From: Thermomonas brevis
GTDB lineage: Bacteria; Pseudomonadota; Gammaproteobacteria; Xanthomonadales; Xanthomonadaceae
NCBI RefSeq assembly: GCF_014395425.1
Contig: NZ_CP060711.1
Span: 1,054,001 to 1,118,000, forward strand
Length of the DNA: 64,000 nt
Reading direction: 5' to 3'
The notes below the pieces were generated by a model. The model did no database searches and had not been told where the DNA came from. It was given only the letters and a program-made list of their open reading frames with translations. A program made the translations under genes and the position numbers. Each line of letters starts with the position of its first letter. The first letter of the stretch is position 1. Below are positions 6,550-12,065 of the stretch, one piece after another.

Positions 6550-7008
6550 ATGGCCAAGAAGAAGACAGCCAAGATCCCTAGCACCGCGACTCAAGCAGCC
6601 GCTTTGCTTGTCAAGTCTAAGAAGGGATTCATTGTTCCGACACCCGCCCAGAAGAAGCGCATACTTGTTGCTCTAGCCAAGGCCGGAAAAGTTGTTTACG
6701 GTCGCGCCTACGACATCATTAAGATCAAGGGAAAGCCCATAAATCTTAACGATTCTTATGATGTGGAAAGGAACATCAAGCGGATCATGATTTATGAAAT
6801 CAAGTCCACTAGGCGTGATCTCGGACCAAATTTTCAAAAGTACTTCTTCGCTTTAACGACTGCCGAGCTACTTGTCGCTCAGAGCCTCAAAGAGCAATTC
6901 AAGTTTGTCTTCGTCAATATTAAGCGCCGGCATATCCTTGAGCAGACTCTAAAACAAGTCTTTCAGCGCGCCACAGGCATCTATCCTTCGTGGAGCATCA
7001 GTTTCTAG
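6550..7008 (+). CDS. Cassette P: basic protein with possible PD-(D/E)xK nuclease core
   Basis: 152 residues from ATG 6550, lysine-rich at the N-terminus (MAKKKTAKIP). The stretch around residues 68-125 contains acidic residues (D68, D71), then a hydrophobic strand ending in E83-I-K85 (IMIYEIKST), a helix, and a strand with FVFVNIK. This order fits the ExK half of a PD-(D/E)xK nuclease fold. It is an inference from motif spacing only; the protein could equally be an unrelated alpha/beta DNA-binding protein. It ends at TAG shortly before attC 16. Confidence 0.6.
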   Translation: MAKKKTAKIPSTATQAAALLVKSKKGFIVPTPAQKKRILVALAKAGKVVYGRAYDIIKIKGKPINLNDSYDVERNIKRIMIYEIKSTRRDLGPNFQKYFFALTTAELLVAQSLKEQFKFVFVNIKRRHILEQTLKQVFQRATGIYPSWSISF

Positions 7009-7015
7009 GGCTGCT

Positions 7016-7075
7016 GCCTAACAATTCATTCAAGCCGACGCCGCTTCGCGGCGCGGCTTAATTCAGGCGTTAGGG
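7016..7075 (+). repeat. attC site 16
   Basis: R'' GCCTAAC at 7016-7022, R' GTTAGGG at 7069-7075; canonical arms. Confidence 0.95.
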
Positions 7076-7090
7076 CGCACACCGAACCTT

Positions 7091-7537
7091 ATGGCAACCA
7101 ATCAACAGCTTGAACTCGCCGGAAAGAAATACGGCGAATGCGCTAAGCAACTGACCTCGAAATCAGAAAACCCTAACGAACCGACAGCGACAGAGTCGGA
7201 GCTCCTGATTGCTTTTGGAATTGCGTCGGACTGGACACGCAGAGCTGCCGCGCTAGACATTGATTACAGTAGCCGCTTAATGCGCAGGGCAAAGAAAACG
7301 CCCAGCGTCTCAGAGATGGTCAGATTTGGGCTTGCTTGGTCTGGAATGAATGCTCTGTTCTCACGCAATTCCATCTTCGACCTTCTAGCTATTCGTGCGC
7401 CAAAATCTGAACTCGACCGGTTTAAAGCACTAGTTGCTATATCCCTTAGTTCCCCAACCCAGCTAGACAGTGCGGCACCGCAACAAGTGCGCCCTAACAA
7501 TTCATTCAAGCCGACGCCGCTTCGCGGCGCGGCTTAA
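7091..7537 (+). CDS. Cassette Q: soluble hypothetical protein with attC-encoded tail
   Basis: 148 codons from ATG 7091. The frame has no stop before attC 17 and reads through its stem to TAA 7535-7537, so the last residues NNSFKPTPLRGAA are encoded by the recombination site itself. The body is helical and charged, with no membrane segment, and includes SEMVRFGLAWSGMNALFSRNSIF, a pattern seen in hypothetical HEPN-like or DUF-type helical proteins. Not assigned. If the cassette were moved, the tail would be kept, because R'' to G stays with the cassette. Confidence 0.65.
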   Translation: MATNQQLELAGKKYGECAKQLTSKSENPNEPTATESELLIAFGIASDWTRRAAALDIDYSSRLMRRAKKTPSVSEMVRFGLAWSGMNALFSRNSIFDLLAIRAPKSELDRFKALVAISLSSPTQLDSAAPQQVRPNNSFKPTPLRGAA

Positions 7538-7551
7538 TTCAGGCGTTAGGC
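7492..7551 (+). repeat. attC site 17
   Basis: R'' CCCTAAC at 7492-7498 (matching the GTTAGGG opening at attC 16), R' GTTAGGC at 7545-7551. Confidence 0.95.
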
Positions 7552-7942
7552 AGAGCCATGCAAAATCTTCGCAATTGCTAAAGCTCGTCCGCGCGTTCAT
7601 CGCTTCTCACCTCACCGCAACCAGTCATGGCCACATGCTCCGCGCAGCCTCAGAGCGGCTGCACTCCGCCTGTGGGACGGCTTCTCGCAAACAGCCCGCA
7701 ACGTGTGCGGCGTTACCTGCCACCTTTCACGCTTGGTCGCTTCGGGACAATTCGTATAGCCCGCCTTCATCTCAGGCACGCGCAGTGCCATGCTCTGTCG
7801 GATATCACGGTGGTTGCGGCCAAAAGCCCGGATGGTCTCTGCCTAACAGTTCGTTCAAGCCGAGACCGTTTTGTGGCCACGACGTGGCATCGTATAGTGA
7901 GCCATCGTCGCGGCCAGAAAACGGTCCGACTTAACTCAGGCG
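7546..7942 (+). other. Cassette R: ORF-poor cassette sharing a hairpin with B and N
   Basis: 397 bp without a convincing gene; frames 7470-7934 and 7627-8220 cross attC borders. Bases 7629-7690 resemble 601-662 of cassette B over the same 62-base length. They include the hairpin arms gcagcc/ggctgc around a 7-base loop (7642-7664), with one mismatch in the outermost pairs. The rest of the cassette is unrelated to B and N. It is a candidate non-coding RNA cassette. Confidence 0.45.
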
Positions 7943-7948
7943 TTAGGT
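7841..7948 (+). repeat. attC site 18 (long form)
   Basis: R'' GCCTAAC at 7841-7847, R' GTTAGGT at 7942-7948. At 108 bp it has a long apical extension; gagaccgttttgtggcc and ggccagaaaacggtc can still pair. Confidence 0.92.
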
Positions 7949-7959
7949 GCGCAACGGGC

Positions 7960-8220
7960 ATGCCAAGCAACCCCTACTCTGCCGTAATCGGTCGCCATTT
8001 CGAGATCGCGCTTTGTTCAACTGGCGCAGCACTGTTTTTGTACTTGGCAACTTGTTGCATCTCATCAGGACGAGCATCTGGCCTTGGGCGCTACAGCAGA
8101 ATCGCGGGACAGTTCTACACTGCTGCAGACAATCCATCACAATTCTGGCTCATCGTTATATTTCACATAGTCGCGGGTGCGTTGTTCGCACTGTTTGCTT
8201 GGCGCGCATACCGCAGGTAG
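7960..8220 (+). CDS. Cassette S: small two-helix membrane protein
   Basis: 86 residues. ATG 7960 is the first start after R' of attC 18; the longer frame from 7627 belongs to the preceding cassette. Two hydrophobic helices occur at about residues 14-36 and 62-82, with a basic C-terminus (AWRAYRR). No family is recognised. The stop TAG comes directly before R'' of attC 19. Small double-span proteins of this kind recur in cassettes C, F and X. Confidence 0.65.
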   Translation: MPSNPYSAVIGRHFEIALCSTGAALFLYLATCCISSGRASGLGRYSRIAGQFYTAADNPSQFWLIVIFHIVAGALFALFAWRAYRR

Positions 8221-8223
8221 CGC

Positions 8224-8283
8224 ACCTAACAATTCATTCAAGCCGACGCCGCTTCGCGGCGCGGCTTAATTCAGGCGTTAGGC
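8224..8283 (+). repeat. attC site 19
   Basis: R'' ACCTAAC at 8224-8230, matching the GTTAGGT opening of the cassette; R' GTTAGGC at 8277-8283. Confidence 0.95.
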
Positions 8284-8333
8284 ACAGAGGAAGGGGTCAC
8301 CTCTACCAATGACCTCAAACCGGGGACAAGGAA

Positions 8334-8834
8334 ATGAATAAGATTGCTTTGTTTGCTTTACTTCTCTCTGCTTCAACAGCATCGCAAGCCGGTTCGGTCG
8401 AAGATCTTAGTGCTGTTTTAAATGGTCGCATTGGCTCCTCTTCCGAGGATAGAAGGCACGACGTAAATCAAGACATAGGAATTACCAAAATAAGAATTGG
8501 ATGCAAAGGAGACACCCTTGAATCCAATGTCCAGATTACTGGCGTCTCTGGAAAATTGGAGGGCGATACTGCGGTTATGTCTGTCACCTACTCTGGCTCT
8601 TACACTCGCCAAGGTTGGGATATTCCATGCCAAAAAATTTCGTCTAACCTAGGCGGCGTTGAAAATAGAAATGTGAGCGGAACGTATCAATTCCGTGTTA
8701 CTGGAAAAGCATTCCAGAAGCCAACAATTACGTGGGGCTCAGGATCTGGATTTGGCGAAGTTGCTGACGCAGGGCATGATTCAAACGTATTTGCAGTACG
8801 TGCAGTTCAGAATGCAATTGCAAGCGCATTCTAG
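8334..8834 (+). CDS. Cassette T: secreted hypothetical protein
   Basis: 166 residues from ATG 8334 with AAGGA 4-8 bases upstream. A clear signal peptide (MNKIALFALLLSASTASQAG) should be cleaved after about residue 19. The mature part is a beta-rich, serine/threonine/glycine-rich domain with two cysteines (IGCKGD, IPCQK) that could form a disulfide. A periplasmic or extracellular location is likely. The gene is clearly AT-richer than its neighbours, which suggests a foreign origin. The function is not recognised. A 50-base leader precedes it, longer than in most cassettes here. Confidence 0.72.
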   Translation: MNKIALFALLLSASTASQAGSVEDLSAVLNGRIGSSSEDRRHDVNQDIGITKIRIGCKGDTLESNVQITGVSGKLEGDTAVMSVTYSGSYTRQGWDIPCQKISSNLGGVENRNVSGTYQFRVTGKAFQKPTITWGSGSGFGEVADAGHDSNVFAVRAVQNAIASAF

Positions 8835-8840
8835 GTATTC

Positions 8841-8900
8841 GCCTAACAATTCATTCAAGCCGAGCCCGCCTCGCGGGCCGGCTTAATTCAGGCGTTAGAC
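8841..8900 (+). repeat. attC site 20
   Basis: R'' GCCTAAC at 8841-8847, R' GTTAGAC at 8894-8900, an unusual R' variant mirrored at the next site. Stem gagcccgc-ctcg-cgggc. Confidence 0.94.
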
Positions 8901-8909
8901 CGCACAAGC

Positions 8910-9215
8910 ATGACCGCCACCGACCGCATCGCATGGATCTTTCTAGCAATATGGTTCTGGGACAAGAATCCAGTTGATCGACAAGAGGTCGTACATTCCG
9001 CGGATGCCATTCACCAAGTGGAACCTCTTGAGAGTGACATAGACATGGCTGTCTGCTTTCTGACACAACATGACCTTCTTGAAGCCAACGGCGACCTCTT
9101 CAGCATCACAGAATCGGGGCAAGTTATGATAGGTGCAGCCAACACAGGGGCTGGCAATATTTACGACACCTTGAGATCGCTGACAGAGAGCATCACCTCG
9201 CTGGATGCCGTCTAA
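8910..9215 (+). CDS. Cassette U: small hypothetical protein, possibly winged-helix-like
   Basis: 101 residues from ATG 8910. There is no membrane segment apart from a short hydrophobic helix near the N-terminus (IAWIFLAIWFW). The middle resembles the helix-helix-wing order of small winged-helix proteins: SDIDMAVCFLTQHDLLEANGDLFSITESGQ reads like a recognition segment followed by a beta hairpin (the 'E-x-x-G-xx-F-x-I-T-xx-G' pattern). That is a structural guess only. The stop TAA overlaps R'' of attC 21. Confidence 0.62.
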   Translation: MTATDRIAWIFLAIWFWDKNPVDRQEVVHSADAIHQVEPLESDIDMAVCFLTQHDLLEANGDLFSITESGQVMIGAANTGAGNIYDTLRSLTESITSLDAV

Positions 9216-9269
9216 CAATTCGTTCAAGCCGACGCCACTTCGTGGTGCGGCTTAACTCAGGCGTTAGGG
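9210..9269 (+). repeat. attC site 21
   Basis: R'' GTCTAAC at 9210-9216, exactly complementary to the GTTAGAC opening of this cassette. R' GTTAGGG at 9263-9269. Confidence 0.95.
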
Positions 9270-9274
9270 CCCAT

Positions 9275-9595
9275 ATGAAGAATCCTGAAATCTCGATCTG
9301 TAATTCGCTTGATGATGTTCGATCAAATATTGATCGCATCGACCGTCAGATTGTCGCCCTCTTGGCCGAGCGTGGCGGCTACGTCAAGCAAGCCGCCAAG
9401 TTCAAGAAATCCACAGATGATGTTCGTGCACCTCAGCGCGTGGAGCAGGTAATAAGCAAGGTCGTAGCACTGGCCGGAGAGCTAAGCGCTAATACAGACA
9501 TTACGGAGCAGGTGTACCGGGCAATGATCTCTGGCTTCATCAATGCGGAACTTGCTGAGCATGCCGCACTTCAGAATACCGTGGGTGGGCCCTAA
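9275..9595 (+). CDS. Cassette V: AroQ-type chorismate mutase
   Basis: 106 residues from ATG 9275; the frame from 9242 would start in attC. The sequence is an all-helical AroQ-class chorismate mutase domain (chorismate to prephenate, shikimate pathway, cytoplasm). Compared with the E. coli domain residues R11, R28, K39, R51 and Q88, I see R16, R33, K44, R55 and, at the glutamine position, E92. The helix-1 signature (L..VR..ID.ID..I..LL..R) is intact. Q to E occurs in some mutases, where it can shift the pH optimum. Length fits a stand-alone domain. An isochorismate-pyruvate lyase (PchB-like) activity cannot be excluded. A metabolic enzyme is notable in an array of unknowns. Confidence 0.88.
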   Translation: MKNPEISICNSLDDVRSNIDRIDRQIVALLAERGGYVKQAAKFKKSTDDVRAPQRVEQVISKVVALAGELSANTDITEQVYRAMISGFINAELAEHAALQNTVGGP

Positions 9596-9649
9596 CAATT
9601 CATTCAAGCCGACGCCACTTCGTGGCGCGGCTTAATTCCGATGTTAGCC
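9590..9649 (+). repeat. attC site 22
   Basis: R'' CCCTAAC at 9590-9596, R' GTTAGCC at 9643-9649. The base context before R' is TTCCGAT instead of TTCAGGC. Confidence 0.93.
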
Positions 9650-9652
9650 ACT

Positions 9653-10126
9653 ATGAAGAGTACCAAGTCATCGGAGTACGAGAGCCTAGTCAATCTGCTC
9701 ATGAGCGATCTTTGCGGAACAACCCCCGGCACATCTGTTCGCGGCGGTGGCTCCAACTTAATCAGTGGCGCCTCGGGGCACAACCACCAGATCGACGTCT
9801 CAATTCACTCGCCAGGCGAACTCGTACTGATAGAGTGCAAGCATGTTGGTAAAAACCTACAGCCGCATCACGTTCTAACTCATGCTGCTAGACTACTGGA
9901 CATTCGAGCGGCGCACCCAAACCTCTCGGTTAGCGCCTCTGTCGTCTCAATCAAGTCCGGATCTATCGGCGCCAAGCGGATTGCGGACTATTTCGGGCTA
10001 GAAATGGATCTCGCCCTCAGTCTTGAAGACTACTGTGTGACCATCAAGGAAAGGCACCATGTTGGCACTGTCATTCGAGCACATGCCGCTGACAGCGCAG
10101 ATGCAGAGATAAGGCGCCGCGGCTAA
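9653..10126 (+). CDS. Cassette W: Mrr/PD-(D/E)xK-type endonuclease-like protein
   Basis: 157 residues from ATG 9653; an in-frame ATG at 9641 lies across the recombination point and is less likely. The core motif of PD-(D/E)xK nucleases is visible: D48 after a strand (HNHQIDVSI), then E61-C-K63 (LVLIECKHV), followed by a helix with a glutamine (LQPHHVLTHAARLLDI). This matches the restriction-endonuclease-like/Mrr family in spacing. No separate DNA-recognition domain or methylase partner is present, so the role could be DNA defence or repair. The stop TAA is in attC R''. Confidence 0.75.
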   Translation: MKSTKSSEYESLVNLLMSDLCGTTPGTSVRGGGSNLISGASGHNHQIDVSIHSPGELVLIECKHVGKNLQPHHVLTHAARLLDIRAAHPNLSVSASVVSIKSGSIGAKRIADYFGLEMDLALSLEDYCVTIKERHHVGTVIRAHAADSADAEIRRRG

Positions 10127-10180
10127 CAATTCGTTCAAGCCGATGCCGCTCCGCAGCATGGCTTAACTCAGGCGTTAGCT
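10121..10180 (+). repeat. attC site 23
   Basis: R'' GGCTAAC at 10121-10127, complementary to the GTTAGCC opening; R' GTTAGCT at 10174-10180. Some stem decay (ccgctccgcagc). Confidence 0.93.
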
Positions 10181-10214
10181 GCTTTCCAAACAATATCGCT
10201 AGGGGGCTGATTGC

Positions 10215-10463
10215 ATGGACATCACGCGCAATGGAGCTGAACGGAATCGCGGCACTACGACCATCGTTTCCGGGCTTTCTTTCAAGACCACTGGCAAGCA
10301 CAGTTTCATGGATCGCCTTCTAGTTGGCGCCTTCACTCTAGGTGGGTTTTACGTCGGCTCACGCTATTTCTTTGAGAACCCCAGACTGGGCGTCCCTCCA
10401 CTTGTCGCGGGCAATGAGTTGGGCCTGCTTGTTGCGGTCATGTTTCCGACACGCAAGATCTAA
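10215..10463 (+). CDS. Cassette X: small membrane protein
   Basis: 82 residues from ATG 10215, with the purine run AGGGGG 8-13 bases upstream. A polar N-terminal 30 residues precede a hydrophobic segment at about residues 34-52 and a second, weaker one at about 65-78. Unknown family. The stop TAA is formed by the altered R'' of attC 24. Confidence 0.58.
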   Translation: MDITRNGAERNRGTTTIVSGLSFKTTGKHSFMDRLLVGAFTLGGFYVGSRYFFENPRLGVPPLVAGNELGLLVAVMFPTRKI

Positions 10464-10517
10464 CAGTTCATTCAAGCCGACGCCGCTTCGCGGCGCAGCT
10501 CAATTCAGGTATTCGGA
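10458..10517 (+). repeat. attC site 24, decaying
   Basis: R'' ATCTAAC at 10458-10464 (AGCTAAC expected from the cassette opening). R' is degraded to ATTCGGA (10511-10517). The stem is mostly intact. Probably not a recombination substrate any more. Confidence 0.8.
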
Positions 10518-10531
10518 CGCAAAGGAAGCCT

Positions 10532-10937
10532 ATGCGACGCGGTGTCATGGCCATTACAAGCAGCCTGCTCTTGGTTTCACAGCATGCTTCGGCTTCAGAT
10601 TTCGGCACCGGATTCCTGGTCGCAACGCATGGGAGTTCTTGCAATCGCAATCTGGCCGCTAGCCTTGCCTTTGTTCTACCTTCGCGGAGTCAACAAGAAG
10701 CTCAGGCTGTACCTTGCTCTGGCGCTGACAACATTTGGGTTCTTGGCCTTGCTGAGCTTGCCGTTTCAGCTATTTGACCTGATCGGCATGCGATCGATGC
10801 TTGATGGTGCTGTCAGCCTAAAGAGCACCCCAGGCATAGGCCTCCTCTACTTGACGCATCCATTGGCGTTTGGAGCAAGCTTGTGGGCTCTACCAAAAGT
10901 CAAGCGACTGTTGACCAACACTCCGTCGACGCCATAA
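10532..10937 (+). pseudogene. Cassette Y: frameshifted paralogue of the cassette M membrane protein
   Basis: ATG 10532 has AAAGGA 7 bases upstream, as in cassette M. The first 30 codons (MRRGVMAITSSLLLVSQHASASDFGTGFLVAT) follow the cassette M product. The remaining homology (from MGVLAIAIWPLALPLFYLRG to the C-terminus) continues in a different frame. Between gcaa and atcgcaatctgg this copy has 34 bases where cassette M has 33, so a single-base insertion near 10625-10650 explains the shift. No intact protein is encoded unless the extra base is a sequencing error. It lies in the last, decayed cassette. Confidence 0.8.
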
Positions 10938-10991
10938 CGGTTCATTCAAGCCCAGGCCGCTTCCCGCTGCAGCTTAATCAGGTATTGAGGC
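10931..10991 (+). repeat. attC site 25, relic at the array end
   Basis: GCCATAAC (10931-10938), then a degraded stem with the recognisable ttcattcaagcc and agcttaatcagg arms, then TATTGAGGC where R' should be. It marks the distal border of the array. Confidence 0.7.
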
Positions 10992-11126
10992 GGTGCGAGA
11001 GAATTACAGCAATTCAAATTCGACTTTCTGACAGCGAGGCTTTCTTGGCAACCCGTTACATTTGACTCGCCATCCGCAAGCCAAGCTGATCACTCGTCCG
11101 AACTTCCTGCTCGCGAGCGACCCGAC

Positions 11127-11288
11127 ATGGGCGCGACGGCAAATTTCTACGCCGTGTTTGAAGCCCATTACTCAGTTGCCGCTGCACTCTCATCCATCCT
11201 GACCATCATCGCACATGTCATAGATCCGGACAGTTTCCGACCTTCGGTAATCCAGCCTCTTCAGATCAAGCATTCACCGGCACCATGA
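11127..11288 (+). CDS. Possible small hydrophobic protein between array and backbone
   Basis: 53 codons from ATG 11127 to a TGA that overlaps the ATG of the next gene (ATGA at 11285-11288), an arrangement typical of translational coupling. One hydrophobic stretch (VAAALSSILTIIAHVI, residues about 17-32) could be a membrane helix. There is no good Shine-Dalgarno site. The rest of 10992-11126 shows no gene or attC. It may be a chance frame in the junction region. Confidence 0.3.
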   Translation: MGATANFYAVFEAHYSVAAALSSILTIIAHVIDPDSFRPSVIQPLQIKHSPAP

Positions 11289-11659
11289 CCGACCACCGCG
11301 TCAAATTCGACTTCATCGTCCACTTCACCAACGGCGGCAGCCTGTCCGCGCAGGATTTCCGGTTGGACATCCCGGGCAGCGACATCGCCGACGACCAGTT
11401 GGCCGCCTATCTGATCCAGGACATGCGCCTGCTGATGGCGGGACGGGTGGAGATCGCCAACAAGCAGATCCTGCGCGAGCCGCACAAACGCGCGGCGATC
11501 TCCATCGAAGGGTTGCCTCAGGCCACGATCGATCTTTCCGGCAGTGGCCCCGATGCCGGCCTGTCGGCGGCGGAGCTGCTAGCGCGGGCAAGCCGGCAAC
11601 CACTGCGCGTGGTGGCGCCGGATGGAGAAAGCTACACGGTGGCAAGATTGGCGACCTGA
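11285..11659 (+). CDS. Hypothetical protein, soluble
   Basis: 124 residues from ATG 11285, the first gene with backbone-type GC content after the array. It has no signal or membrane segment. The N-terminal half looks beta-rich (HRVKFDFIVHFTNGGSLSAQDFRLDIPG), followed by DDQLAAYLIQDMRLLMAGRVEI. I do not recognise the family. It is 18 bases upstream of the VOC-family gene and probably co-transcribed with it and the TfoX-like gene. Confidence 0.65.
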   Translation: MTDHRVKFDFIVHFTNGGSLSAQDFRLDIPGSDIADDQLAAYLIQDMRLLMAGRVEIANKQILREPHKRAAISIEGLPQATIDLSGSGPDAGLSAAELLARASRQPLRVVAPDGESYTVARLAT

Positions 11660-11677
11660 CCTTTCTTCGGAGCAGCC

Positions 11678-12055
11678 ATGAAGCGCGTGACCGGCATCGG
11701 CGGAATCTTCTTCAGCGCAAAAGACCCCGCGGCGCTGCGCGCTTGGTACCAGGCGCATCTGGGGATCGACGTGCAGGTGTGGGGCGGCGCGGCGTTCCGC
11801 TGGGTCGACGATGCCGATGTTCCCACCGGCGGCACCACGGTGTGGTCGATCGGCGACGGCGGGAACTTCGCGCCTGGCAAGGCGTTCATGGTCAATTACC
11901 GCGTGGCGGATCTGGACGCGCTGCTGGCGAAGCTTCGCGAGGAAGGCTGCGAGGTGCTGGACGAATCCCACGATTCCGAATACGGGAAGTTCGGCTGGGT
12001 CGTCGATCCGGAAGGCAATAAGGTGGAGCTGTGGCAGCCGCCGGAAGGCCAGTGA
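11678..12055 (+). CDS. VOC-family (glyoxalase/bleomycin-resistance fold) protein
   Basis: 125 residues forming one vicinal-oxygen-chelate domain: IGGIFFSAKDPAALRAWYQAHLG (first beta-alpha-beta unit) and VNYRVADLDALLAKLREEGCEVL...GWVVDPEGNKVELWQPP (second unit with the usual DPEGN.VELW end). Metal-ligand candidates are the glutamate in VELW and upstream His/Glu residues. The family includes glyoxalase I, dioxygenases and antibiotic-binding proteins; substrate cannot be told from sequence. It ends 10 bases before the TfoX-like gene. Confidence 0.82.
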   Translation: MKRVTGIGGIFFSAKDPAALRAWYQAHLGIDVQVWGGAAFRWVDDADVPTGGTTVWSIGDGGNFAPGKAFMVNYRVADLDALLAKLREEGCEVLDESHDSEYGKFGWVVDPEGNKVELWQPPEGQ

Positions 12056-12065
12056 GGAGCGCGCC

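Larger units (their letters stand above)
1..10991 (+). mobile_element. Distal part of a chromosomal integron cassette array
   Basis: A head-to-tail array of 24 complete gene cassettes plus a partial one at the left edge. The cassettes are separated by about 60-bp attC sites with R'' (RYYTAAC) on the left and R' (GTTAGNN) on the right. All sites point the same way, so the integrase gene and attI should lie left of the window; no integrase is present here. Cassette units start at the T after G in GTTAGNN. Genes are all on the plus strand, small, and less GC-rich than the flanking chromosome. The array ends at two decayed attC relics, after which backbone genes begin. Confidence 0.95.

Noticed and set aside
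7470..7934. Open frame of 154 codons across attC 17
   Set aside because: It starts in cassette Q and reads through the recombination site; it does not correspond to one mobile unit.
465..10517. Regularly spaced palindromic repeats of about 60 bp, possibly a CRISPR-like array
   Set aside because: Spacing is 270 to 650 bases and units contain genes; the repeats have R''/R' core sites and are attC sites.
10532..10937. Two separate short genes (10532-10777 and 10542-10937)
   Set aside because: Both are pieces of one frameshifted paralogue of the cassette M gene.
1..10991. Toxin-antitoxin pairs in the array, which are common in large integrons
   Set aside because: No two-gene cassette and no RelE, HigB, ParE or similar motif was visible.
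1..11000. Search for an integron integrase gene or attI
   Set aside because: No tyrosine-recombinase frame is present on either strand; the orientation of the attC sites places it left of the window.
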